Assembly (NCBI GenBank): GCA_013330355.1
Contig: DUIM01000010.1
Location: forward strand, 1-7,474
Origin: Methanosarcinales archaeon
GTDB lineage: Archaea > Halobacteriota > Methanosarcinia > Methanosarcinales > Methanocomedenaceae
Reading direction: 5' to 3'
Length of the DNA: 7,474 bases
In this document: positions 1-5,766 of the stretch, one piece after another
How the letters are laid out: every line of letters starts with the position of its first letter
Position numbering within the stretch: the first letter of the stretch is position 1
Notes under the pieces: generated by a model
The model's input: the letters and a program-made list of their open reading frames with translations, nothing else
Told to the model about the DNA's origin: nothing
Database searches by the model: none
Position numbers and translations under genes: made by a program

Positions 1-516
1 AATATCATACCAGGTTTTTCATCAGAACTAAGTCGTCAACAGGGACAAAGAATAATGCTTCAACCAGGTAACTATCAAGTATCCGGAGGAAGGGGGATGA
101 ATATTCAACAGCAGGCAAACAGAACGATGATTCAGGCTGGTGGACTTTCCGTAGATTGCCCCCTTTGTTCAGAAATGACTCAAGAGCGATTGCAAAATGG
201 AACCCAATTTTATGCTAAATTGTCTAATGGCAGAAATGCAGAGATTAAGATTATGCCAGATACGGCTTCTCAGACAGCTTTACAAAGATTAAATTTGAGA
301 AATTGTACTGAAGATTGTAGTATTGAACTCAAAGAAGCAAATATTGGAAATCAAGTAAGAGCTGTTTACAACGTCCAGGCTCAAAGAAATTCAAAAGTTT
401 TTGGGATTTTTAATGCAAGAATGCAGGTTCAAGCACAAGTTGATGCTGAAACAGGTGAACTAATACAAGTTAATAAACCCTGGTGGGCGTTTTTAGCAGT
501 TGAACCCGATGAATAA
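1..516 (+). CDS. C-terminal part of a probably secreted archaeal PepSY-like protein (5' end outside window)
   Basis: The frame is open from base 1 to the TAA at 514-516, so the gene probably starts upstream. An internal ATG at 97 has a strong Shine-Dalgarno-like GGAGG at 85-89 and could be an alternative start giving 139 residues; ATG 55 has no clear site. The protein is rich in Gln and Asn. It has a CPLC pair near the middle and a second pair in NCTEDCSIELKE, then a segment (KVFGIFNARMQVQAQVDAET followed by GE) resembling the strand-helix end of a PepSY domain, and finally KPWWAFLA with an acidic tail. From memory, this ending is typical of uncharacterised secreted or membrane-anchored proteins common in DPANN archaea (Woesearchaeota-like); no function is known to me. 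No signal peptide or anchor is visible in this part. AGA arginine codons and CAA glutamine codons dominate, unlike the downstream genes, which favour AGG and CAG. This suggests transfer or a contig junction. Confidence 0.6.
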   Translation, partial: NIIPGFSSELSRQQGQRIMLQPGNYQVSGGRGMNIQQQANRTMIQAGGLSVDCPLCSEMTQERLQNGTQFYAKLSNGRNAEIKIMPDTASQTALQRLNLRNCTEDCSIELKEANIGNQVRAVYNVQAQRNSKVFGIFNARMQVQAQVDAETGELIQVNKPWWAFLAVEPDE

Positions 517-533
517 TTTTTACTTTTTTTTTT
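517..533 (+). terminator. Poly-T transcription terminator
   Basis: Directly after the stop codon comes a run of five T, then AC, then ten T on the plus strand. Archaeal RNA polymerase terminates at T-rich non-template tracts without needing a hairpin. The position right behind the first gene fits the end of that transcript and separates it from the nuclease block. Confidence 0.6.
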
Positions 534-581
534 GGCAGAATAACACAACATAGGACAGGGTAAATTCAGATAAATTTCCAC

Positions 582-624
582 TCATGGGCGATGTGTGTAA
601 GACAACCCACACGTATGCCCCTGA
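582..624. repeat. Strong imperfect hairpin in the gene-poor region
   Basis: GGGC at 586-589 pairs with GCCC at 617-620. After a bulged G at 590, ATGTGTGT (591-598) pairs with ACACGTAT (609-616), counting two G-U pairs. The loop is the 10 bases 599-608. Beyond a T/C mismatch, TCA (582-584) can pair with TGA (622-624). That makes about 15 pairs. The structure lies 50 bases after the poly-T terminator and covers the start of a doubtful 75-codon ORF. It could be a structured RNA, a processing signal or a remnant of a transposon end such as the subterminal palindromes of IS200/IS605. None of these can be decided here. Confidence 0.45.
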
Positions 625-818
625 ATTTCATTACGGGGTGGCGCGGATGGGACTTTAATATTGTACTACATCCTTTAGTTAAATCTGATGTGAAAAGACC
701 CGCGATACTACGTGATTTTTTTGCACATGTTGAGGATGATTTTAATGACGTGCCCGAGGTGGATATTAGCAGGTGGCTGTCTAACTTTATTGATACAGAT
801 GCTGGATTGATGCCATAG
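591..818 (+). CDS. Doubtful small hypothetical protein, 75 aa
   Basis: This is an open frame from ATG 591 to the TAG at 816-818; a second in-frame ATG at 615 would give 67 residues. I do not recognise the product. Its second half is acidic and could fold as helices (for example FAHVEDDFNDVPEVDISRWL), with no cysteine pairs, signal peptide or membrane segment. No convincing Shine-Dalgarno site precedes either ATG, and a strong hairpin covers the start, which argues against efficient translation. It could be a decayed fragment of a longer gene or a chance frame. It is listed because it is the only sizeable ORF in the 358 bases between the first gene and the nuclease gene. Confidence 0.25.
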   Translation: MCVRQPTRMPLNFITGWRGWDFNIVLHPLVKSDVKRPAILRDFFAHVEDDFNDVPEVDISRWLSNFIDTDAGLMP

Positions 819-844
819 CAGTGAATCTTCCCGCTTTAACAAAC

Positions 845-855
845 CTTTTTACATA
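845..855 (+). promoter_or_regulatory. Possible TATA box for the BFN nuclease gene
   Basis: CTTTTTACATA lies about 25 bases upstream of the ATG at 875, the distance expected between an archaeal TATA box and its transcription start. Transcription would begin at or next to the start codon, giving a leaderless mRNA, which fits the absence of a clear ribosome binding site before 875. The match to the TATA consensus is only moderate. Confidence 0.3.
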
Positions 856-874
856 GTACGGTAGATTATATTGC

Positions 875-1324
875 ATGGATGAATTTATCCTGGCAAATGT
901 GAAGGGTGTCTATATGACAAATACCGTCCACGGCCCGACCCCTGTCGTTATAATTTCAAGTGAAGATGAGAAGATCATGCCCATCTATGTGGGGATGGCT
1001 GAAGGTGTTTCCATTCACTCCGGCCTGAATAATGAAGTCACACAAAGGCCCATGACCCACGACCTGATTATGACCATCATCGAACGTTTGGGTGCAACCA
1101 TAACAGGTGTCCAGATAGATGAGATACAGGATGGCATATATTATGCCCGGCTTACCCTGTCATATGATGGTTCTACCATAGACATAGATGCCAGGCCAAG
1201 TGATTGCATCTCCCTGGCAGTGCGGCAGGATGTTGCGATAAAGGTCCACAAGTCAGTATTCGAATCTTCCACAATATCCGAAGATGACCTGGATGGCTCT
1301 GTGACCATTGACTCATTCCTTTGA
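875..1324 (+). CDS. Bifunctional nuclease (BFN, DUF151) family protein
   Basis: A 149-residue single-domain protein of the DUF151/BFN family (Pfam PF02577 as I remember it). Plant members of this family have been reported to cleave both DNA and RNA; the archaeal proteins are mostly untested. Family marks are the opening strand with GVYM (11-14) and TPVVI (22-26), the MPIYVGMAEGVSI segment (35-47), the helix RPMTHDLIMTIIERLGA (58-74), the strand DGIYYARLTL (86-95), and the signature DARPSDCISLAVR (105-117), where Cys111 stands where Ala is more usual. Length is normal for a stand-alone BFN domain. The protein should be cytoplasmic. ATG 875 gives the expected N-terminus; no clear ribosome binding site is seen, so the mRNA may be leaderless. 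It lies directly upstream of xseA on the same strand, so a shared role in nucleic acid turnover or repair is a reasonable inference, not shown. Confidence 0.88.
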   Translation: MDEFILANVKGVYMTNTVHGPTPVVIISSEDEKIMPIYVGMAEGVSIHSGLNNEVTQRPMTHDLIMTIIERLGATITGVQIDEIQDGIYYARLTLSYDGSTIDIDARPSDCISLAVRQDVAIKVHKSVFESSTISEDDLDGSVTIDSFL

Positions 1325-1419
1325 ATTACTTTCACCCTGCTATCAAAAGTATCATACATTACCACTACAATAATACATGTGTGAATTTACTTGATTTCCA
1401 AGGCGGACCTGATAAAACT

Positions 1420-2610
1420 GTGATATATTCAGTAGGGGAACTCAATCATTATGTTAAGGATGTGATAGGCCGGGACCCCCTGCTTCACAGGATTTGGGTA
1501 AAAGGTGAAATATCCAACCTTGTCAATCACGGGTCAGGGCATAGATATTTCACACTGAAAGACAGGGGTGCCCAGCTTAGCTGTGTGATGTTCAGGAACT
1601 ATTGCAAAAACCTGGCATTTGAGCCTGGATCAGGAATGAAGGTACTGGCCCTTGGCGATATCGATGTCTATGAGGTCAGGGGCAATTACCAGCTTGTAGT
1701 AACTGCGTTAAAACCTGATGGTATAGGAGATCTCCACAGGGCACTGGAGATACTTAAGAAAAAACTCTCTGCACAGGGCTTGTTTGATGCAGAACATAAG
1801 AAGCCACTGCCACGTTTCCCGGGATGCATTGGCGTAGCCACATCCCCGACCGGGGCCGTGGTACATGATATCATCAATGTGACCAGGAGACGGTTTCCTG
1901 TAGACATCCTGGTAGCCCCCACTATTGTGCAGGGCGATATGGCAGCCGAAAGTATTGTTAATTCCATAGAACGCCTGAACCGGATGGATGTAGATGTAAT
2001 TATCCTTGCCAGGGGAGGGGGTTCACTTGAAGACCTGTGGCCTTTCAATAGTGAAGCAGTGGCATGGGCCATATTTAATTCACAGGTCCCGGTTGTATCT
2101 GCTGTGGGCCATGAGACCGATTTCACCATAGCAGACCTGGCTGCTGATGTAAGGGCACCCACACCGTCAGCTGCAGCCGAACTGGTGATGCCTGACCGTA
2201 AAGAAGTAAAGAACCGGATAGATGCTGTTAAGTCCCGCCTCGTGTCATCGATCGAAAACCTGGTCGAACAGCATTCAAACCATCTGCAACATCTCGATAA
2301 TAGCGTGGATATCAGGCTTTTTAGCCGCACACTGAACCAGTTTATGCAAAGAACGGATGAACTTGAGATGCGGCTCAAGAGTACTACTTACAGGGACTTT
2401 GAGAAACACAGGAAATTACTGGAATCCTGCGTTGGCAGGCTCAATGCTGCAAGTCCGCTGAATATCCTGAAAAGAGGATATAGCATTGTACAACATGATG
2501 ATGAGATCGTAAGAACCGTCAAACAAGTAGAAAAAGGAGATGCACTGGAGATACGGGTCATTGACGGCAAGATATATTCTAATGTAAACAGTACGGAGGA
2601 AGACGTTTGA
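1420..2610 (+). CDS. xseA: Exodeoxyribonuclease VII large subunit
   Basis: This is the catalytic subunit of exonuclease VII, which degrades single-stranded DNA from both ends to oligonucleotides in recombination and repair. With the chosen GTG start it has 396 residues, shorter than the roughly 450 of E. coli, mainly in the coiled-coil arm. The N-terminal OB fold (about 1-100) starts with YSVGELNHYVK and contains WVKGEISN. The catalytic domain has SPTGAVVHD (142-150), ARGGGSLEDLWPFN (197-210) and GHETDFTIADLAADVR (230-245). Asp150, Arg198, His231 and Asp234 match the E. coli residues I recall as essential (D155, R205, H238, D241). A helical region follows, then the conserved end SPLNILKRGYSIV (345-357). 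Other in-frame starts are TTG 1321, which overlaps the upstream stop codon as TTGA, and GTG 1381. Neither has a ribosome binding site, and the extra residues do not look like family sequence, so GTG 1420 is preferred without certainty. xseB follows with a 4-base overlap. Confidence 0.93.
   Translation: MIYSVGELNHYVKDVIGRDPLLHRIWVKGEISNLVNHGSGHRYFTLKDRGAQLSCVMFRNYCKNLAFEPGSGMKVLALGDIDVYEVRGNYQLVVTALKPDGIGDLHRALEILKKKLSAQGLFDAEHKKPLPRFPGCIGVATSPTGAVVHDIINVTRRRFPVDILVAPTIVQGDMAAESIVNSIERLNRMDVDVIILARGGGSLEDLWPFNSEAVAWAIFNSQVPVVSAVGHETDFTIADLAADVRAPTPSAAAELVMPDRKEVKNRIDAVKSRLVSSIENLVEQHSNHLQHLDNSVDIRLFSRTLNQFMQRTDELEMRLKSTTYRDFEKHRKLLESCVGRLNAASPLNILKRGYSIVQHDDEIVRTVKQVEKGDALEIRVIDGKIYSNVNSTEEDV
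2595..2599 (+). promoter_or_regulatory. Ribosome binding site for xseB that supports a TTG start
   Basis: GGAGG ends 7 bases before the TTG at 2607, inside the last codons of xseA. There is no ATG or GTG at a suitable distance, so this site fixes TTG 2607 as the xseB start. It also makes translational coupling with xseA likely. Confidence 0.75.
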
Positions 2611-2861
2611 CAGATAACAGTAAAGATACCAACGATAATGATTCCAAAAATAATGATACCAAGTTTGAAGATGCACTCTACGAGCTTGAAGAGATTGTCA
2701 AAAAGATTGAAAGTGGCGAACATTCCCTTGAAGAAAATCTTGAACTTTTCGAGCGTGGAATAGCCCTCACCAGGCAATGCTCCTCCAAACTGGATGCTGC
2801 CACAATGAGGATAAAAAAACTTGCAGATGAAAACGGGATTGAGGAAATGGAGATAGATTAA
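2607..2861 (+). CDS. xseB: Exodeoxyribonuclease VII small subunit
   Basis: 84 residues, the usual size for XseB (about 80 in E. coli). The core FEDALYELEEIVKKIESG (20-37), then HSLEENLELFERGIALTRQC (39-58), is the classic two-helix XseB pattern and continues into KLDAATMRIKKL (61-72). Several small subunits bind the helical arm of XseA and are needed for controlled activity. The first 19 residues are an Asn/Asp/Lys-rich, probably disordered tail not typical of the family. The TTG start overlaps the xseA stop as TTGA and has a GGAGG at proper spacing, so the two subunits are probably made in a coupled way. The stop codon lies 2 bp from the stop of the convergent GTPase gene, so there is no room for a dedicated intergenic terminator. 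Confidence 0.92.
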   Translation: MTDNSKDTNDNDSKNNDTKFEDALYELEEIVKKIESGEHSLEENLELFERGIALTRQCSSKLDAATMRIKKLADENGIEEMEID

Positions 2862-2863
2862 TC

Positions 2864-4039
2864 CTATTTAGTAGAGATGATCTTTACTACATCACTATCT
2901 TCAAGTTCATGTTTTTCACCCATCCTCATCTTGGTTTTGGCATTCACTGCATGCAGGAAGCCATCACCAATATCGGTATGGACCATGTATGCCAGGTCAT
3001 GAGGTGTTGATCCGCGCTGCAATAAAAATGCATCCGGCAGCATCCTGTCTTTTTTATCTGTGTACTTATTCTCATCCTCGACCGGATAGACTACTATCTG
3101 GTCCAGCAGTTCCAGGACTACGGTATTAATGCACTCCTGGATGTTGGTACTGCCTTTTTCGTCAAGGAGTATCCTGATCTTGTCCAGCCCGGCCTTCTGG
3201 GCATCGCTCAGTTCTGCTTTGATCCTGAATTCTTTATCACCGGGCAGGTATTCGATCACATCACTTTTAGCGGCCATACGCAGGGCATATTCTGCAGCCG
3301 CAGACGTGGGTACCACCATACGATCTGCTGATAAAAGACGTTCTACCAGTTCAGGTGGCGCAATATCCATTTTATTAGCTGCGATTATCAGGGGTTTACT
3401 TTCTTTTCGCAGGGCATCTGACAGTGCGACCATCTCCTCGTCAGTCCATTTGGTCGGGTCGTCAGGCATTTTCATCTTTAGCAGTACCACCCTTGCCTGG
3501 TGTTCGTTCACACCCGCGCCCTGCAACTGGTCAGAGATAACCCGTTCCAATTTCAGGTTCTCGGCTTTTATCCTGCGAGATAACCGATTCCAGTTGCGTT
3601 TCAGGATACCGGACATCCACATAGTGATCTCGTGTTCAAGGAATTCAATATCATCAACAGGGTCATGCTGACCAATGCCTACCGGGTTGCCTTCAATGTC
3701 TGTGCCACCCGATGCATCTATTACATGTATGATGGCATTGGCCTGCCCAAGGTTATCCAGGAATGCATTGCCCAGACCCTTTCCTTTATGGGCATCCGGG
3801 ACAAGCCCGGCAATGTCTATGATCTCTACAGGCACGAACCTGGCACCGTCCTGGCATTGACCGCACTGTTTGCCCAGGCTTTTACATGGGCAATCAACTC
3901 TTACATGGGTGACCCCGTGATGGGCATCAATGGTTGTGAATGGATGGTTTGCCATCTCCACATTGGCAAGTGTAGCAGCATTGAAGAACGTGCTCTTGCC
4001 TGAATTGGGTTTTCCGGCTAGTCCGATAGAAATTGACAT
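2864..4039 (-). CDS. YchF/OBG-family translation-associated GTPase, archaeal type
   Basis: A cytoplasmic P-loop NTPase of the OBG/YchF family (COG0012), which binds ribosomes; the bacterial YchF and human OLA1 members prefer ATP. It has 391 residues. G1 is GKPNSGKS (9-16), the switch I region contains HPFTTID (32-38), G3 is DIAGL (75-79), G4 is NKMD (222-225) and G5 is in SAAAE (246-250). The helical insertion between G3 and G4 is long (about 130-210), and the C-terminal third ends in a TGS-type domain (about 310-391). A cysteine cluster, C50-x-C52-x6-C59-x2-C62, sits before G3; I know it as a mark of the archaeal branch, and it may bind metal. The ATG lies about 29 bases from a TATA box with no Shine-Dalgarno site, so the mRNA is probably leaderless. 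It is divergent from the hdr operon and convergent with xseB, so it is most likely its own transcription unit. Confidence 0.92.
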   Translation of the reverse strand: MSISIGLAGKPNSGKSTFFNAATLANVEMANHPFTTIDAHHGVTHVRVDCPCKSLGKQCGQCQDGARFVPVEIIDIAGLVPDAHKGKGLGNAFLDNLGQANAIIHVIDASGGTDIEGNPVGIGQHDPVDDIEFLEHEITMWMSGILKRNWNRLSRRIKAENLKLERVISDQLQGAGVNEHQARVVLLKMKMPDDPTKWTDEEMVALSDALRKESKPLIIAANKMDIAPPELVERLLSADRMVVPTSAAAEYALRMAAKSDVIEYLPGDKEFRIKAELSDAQKAGLDKIRILLDEKGSTNIQECINTVVLELLDQIVVYPVEDENKYTDKKDRMLPDAFLLQRGSTPHDLAYMVHTDIGDGFLHAVNAKTKMRMGEKHELEDSDVVKIISTK

Positions 4040-4064
4040 TATACATATCTTGTGTTTTGTTTGA

Positions 4065-4071
4065 TTTTATA
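4065..4071 (-). promoter_or_regulatory. TATA box of the YchF-type GTPase gene
   Basis: On the minus strand this reads TATAAAA, a near-ideal archaeal TATA box. Its centre is 29 bases from the start codon at 4039, so transcription should start within a few bases of the ATG. This agrees with the lack of a ribosome binding site and suggests a leaderless transcript. Confidence 0.6.
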
Positions 4072-4078
4072 GTTTTGG

Positions 4079-4107
4079 TGCAGTATCCGGACTATAAACA
4101 TACTGCA
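4079..4107. promoter_or_regulatory. Perfect 8-bp inverted repeat, candidate operator
   Basis: TGCAGTAT (4079-4086) and ATACTGCA (4100-4107) are perfect inverse copies separated by 13 bases. The half-site centres are 21 bp apart, two turns of the helix, as expected for a dimeric regulator binding one DNA face. The repeat lies between the TATA boxes of the GTPase gene and the hdr operon, upstream of both, a position that suits an activator or a shared regulator. The regulator cannot be named from the window. Confidence 0.45.
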
Positions 4108-4123
4108 TAACTGGAACAAAGCG

Positions 4124-4133
4124 AAATATTTAA
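4124..4133 (+). promoter_or_regulatory. TATA box of the hdr operon
   Basis: AAATATTTAA is preceded by an A-rich stretch that could serve as the TFB recognition element. A start about 25 bases downstream would be near 4154, leaving a leader of roughly 20 bases before the GTG at 4176. A second TATA-like stretch, CTATATTG, lies close by at 4137-4144 and could serve instead. Confidence 0.5.
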
Positions 4134-4175
4134 CACCTATATTGCTTACACGACAAGCATATGTGTATATGGTAG

Positions 4176-5228
4176 GTGACTATTACGTCTTCAAATATTC
4201 AACTTTGCTATCAATGCGGAAAATGTACTGCCATCTGTCCGGTCAGGAGGGTTGTTAAAACCTCACCGAGAAACACTATTTACATGAACAACGTATACAG
4301 GACGACTTCAGATGATATCTGGAACTGCCTGACCTGCGGCCTCTGTTATGACGGCTGTCCGCAAGGTGTTGACTATCCTGAATTTATAAAAGAAGTAAGG
4401 GATAGTAATGAAAATGGTGATATAGCTCACAAGGGAGTTTTTAACCTGATAACCGACCTGATGGTAGACTTGGACGAGAGTAAGACCAGCCTCGAAGAGG
4501 TTGGAAACAATGATTCAAAAATTGGTTACTATCCCGGTTGTCTCGATTTTCATGATATGTTCTTCGAGCTGGATGTGGATTTCAAATCAATTGCAGATTC
4601 ATCAGTGAAATTACTAAAAAGTATAGACCAGGACCCCAAACTTATGCAGATGAAATGCTGTGGGCATGACCAGCTCTGGCAGGGGGACAAAGGAACATTC
4701 GAGAAATTAAAAGAACAGAATACCAGGATCATAAAAGAGAGTGGTATCGAAAAACTGGTCACATCGTGTGCAGAATGTTACCGTACATTGAGCCAGGACT
4801 ATGACCTGCCCATAGAGGTTGTTCATATAAGCCAGGTCCTGAAGGATGCCGATCTGGGAATCGATTCAGGAACCAAGGTGACATACCATGATGCGTGCAG
4901 GCTGGGCAGGCATATGGGTGAATACGATGCGCCCAGGGACGCACTTGCCAATGCAGGCAGTGAAGTAGTGGAAATGAAACATAACAAGAACGATGCCTGG
5001 TGCTGTGGTGTAAGTTCACTTATGAATTGCGATGACAAGAGCAAAGCCCTGAGAAAGGCCCGATTGGATGAAGCAAGGGATACGGATGCACAGGTACTCA
5101 TTACTACCTGTCCCAAGTGCCTGGCCCACCTGAACTGCATGAAGACCGAACAGGAATCGGTCGAGAAGTACGATTACGATATTAAGGACCTTACAGTGTT
5201 CCTTGCCGAGCAGATGGGAGGTAAGTAA
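4176..5228 (+). CDS. HdrD-like iron-sulfur protein (ferredoxin domain plus two CCG domains)
   Basis: 350 residues with the layout of HdrD, which corresponds to HdrC fused to HdrB. The N-terminus has two CxxCxxCxxxC motifs (C11/14/17/21 and C51/54/57/61) for two [4Fe-4S] clusters. Two complete cysteine-rich CCG motifs follow: C122-x38-CC161/162-x35-C198xxC201 and C241-x34-CC276/277-x34-C312xxC315. Such motifs bind the non-cubane [4Fe-4S] clusters that reduce CoM-S-S-CoB in HdrB and HdrD. The second motif reads WCCGVSSLMNC instead of the usual CCGAGGG type, so the substrate may differ. No membrane segment is seen, and it is shorter than methanogen HdrD (about 400). Related proteins with this layout include DsrK, TmcB and GlpC. 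It opens a tight operon with hdrC one base downstream. The GTG start is the only ATG/GTG/TTG codon in frame before the first cysteine motif; the SD-like GGTAGGTGA at 4171-4179 overlaps it, so the exact start is uncertain. Confidence 0.85.
   Translation: MTITSSNIQLCYQCGKCTAICPVRRVVKTSPRNTIYMNNVYRTTSDDIWNCLTCGLCYDGCPQGVDYPEFIKEVRDSNENGDIAHKGVFNLITDLMVDLDESKTSLEEVGNNDSKIGYYPGCLDFHDMFFELDVDFKSIADSSVKLLKSIDQDPKLMQMKCCGHDQLWQGDKGTFEKLKEQNTRIIKESGIEKLVTSCAECYRTLSQDYDLPIEVVHISQVLKDADLGIDSGTKVTYHDACRLGRHMGEYDAPRDALANAGSEVVEMKHNKNDAWCCGVSSLMNCDDKSKALRKARLDEARDTDAQVLITTCPKCLAHLNCMKTEQESVEKYDYDIKDLTVFLAEQMGGK
5216..5222 (+). promoter_or_regulatory. Strong ribosome binding site deciding the hdrC start
   Basis: GGGAGGT ends 7 bases before the ATG at 5230. 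It lies in the last codons of the HdrD-like gene and rules against a longer reading from an upstream ATG at 5203, which would overlap the previous gene by 26 bases. Confidence 0.8.
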
Positions 5229-5229
5229 T

Positions 5230-5766
5230 ATGAGTGATATTATTAAAACATCTGATTTTGATATGGAGTTCAGGGATGAGGTGTTCAAGGAACCGGATGC
5301 CGATAAAATTACCCTGTGCTTTAATTGTACAGGATGTACTTCCGGATGTCCCATGGCCGAACAGGAACCCGAATACAATATCCGTAAGTTTTTGCGTATG
5401 GCAAACCTTGGCATGAAGGATGCCCTGTTGAACAGCCCGTATCTCTGGTACTGCACTACATGTTACAAATGCCAGGAGAGGTGTCCCCAGGGTGTAAAGA
5501 ATGTGGATACCCTGCTAAAGATCCGGACCATTGCGATCCAAAATGGTATCATGCTTGATAATCACAGGAAGGTAAGCCAGCTTGTGATCAAGTTAGGACA
5601 TGCAGTTCCAATTAACGACGACGCTAAAGAGAAGCGCAAGGATGTAGGGCTGGATGATACTCCGCCTACTGTGCATAAGTTCGAGGACGCACTGGGCGAG
5701 GTCCAGAAACTGTTAAAGATTACCGGTTTTGATAAACTTGTTGCTGATGAGGAGGAAAAATCATGA
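5230..5766 (+). CDS. hdrC: Heterodisulfide reductase subunit C
   Basis: 178 residues, the normal size of HdrC. It is a cytoplasmic electron-transfer subunit that carries electrons from HdrA to the active site in HdrB. Two CxxCxxCxxxCP motifs (C30/33/36/40 and C75/78/81/85) bind two cubane [4Fe-4S] clusters. Between them lies the helical linker with NIRKFLRMANLGMKDALL, typical of HdrC, including the WYCTTCYKCQERCPQGV second motif. The acidic C-terminal third (FEDALGEVQKLLKITGFDKL) is probably an interaction helix. The ATG at 5230 has a strong GGGAGGT, is one base behind the stop of the HdrD-like gene, and the 3' end overlaps hdrB by 4 bases (ATGA). The operon therefore encodes two HdrC-type modules, this one and the N-terminal half of the HdrD-like protein. 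Confidence 0.93.
   Translation: MSDIIKTSDFDMEFRDEVFKEPDADKITLCFNCTGCTSGCPMAEQEPEYNIRKFLRMANLGMKDALLNSPYLWYCTTCYKCQERCPQGVKNVDTLLKIRTIAIQNGIMLDNHRKVSQLVIKLGHAVPINDDAKEKRKDVGLDDTPPTVHKFEDALGEVQKLLKITGFDKLVADEEEKS

Noticed and set aside
582..624. C/D box guide RNA or tRNA at the hairpin
   Set aside because: A CTGA is present, but there is no proper C box, and no cloverleaf or T-loop sequence could be formed.
1686..2378. Long open frame (230 codons) on the minus strand inside xseA
   Set aside because: It is fully antisense to a well-supported gene with conserved catalytic motifs; the product is Ser/Thr/Arg-rich without any recognisable domain, as expected from a codon-bias shadow.
2862..2863. 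A bidirectional terminator between xseB and the GTPase gene
   Set aside because: Only 2 bp separate the stop codons and no T-rich run is seen there; termination must occur inside the opposing gene, and no clear site stood out.
3129..3671. Plus-strand open frame of 180 codons opposite the YchF-type GTPase
   Set aside because: Ser-rich, no motifs, entirely antisense to a conserved GTPase; a shadow frame.
5203..5229. Longer hdrC start at ATG 5203
   Set aside because: It would overlap the upstream gene by 26 bases and lacks a ribosome binding site, whereas ATG 5230 has GGGAGGT at ideal spacing.
5016..5456. Minus-strand open frame of 146 codons across the HdrD-like/hdrC junction
   Set aside because: Antisense to two genes with complete cysteine motifs; no family-like sequence and no ribosome binding site was apparent.
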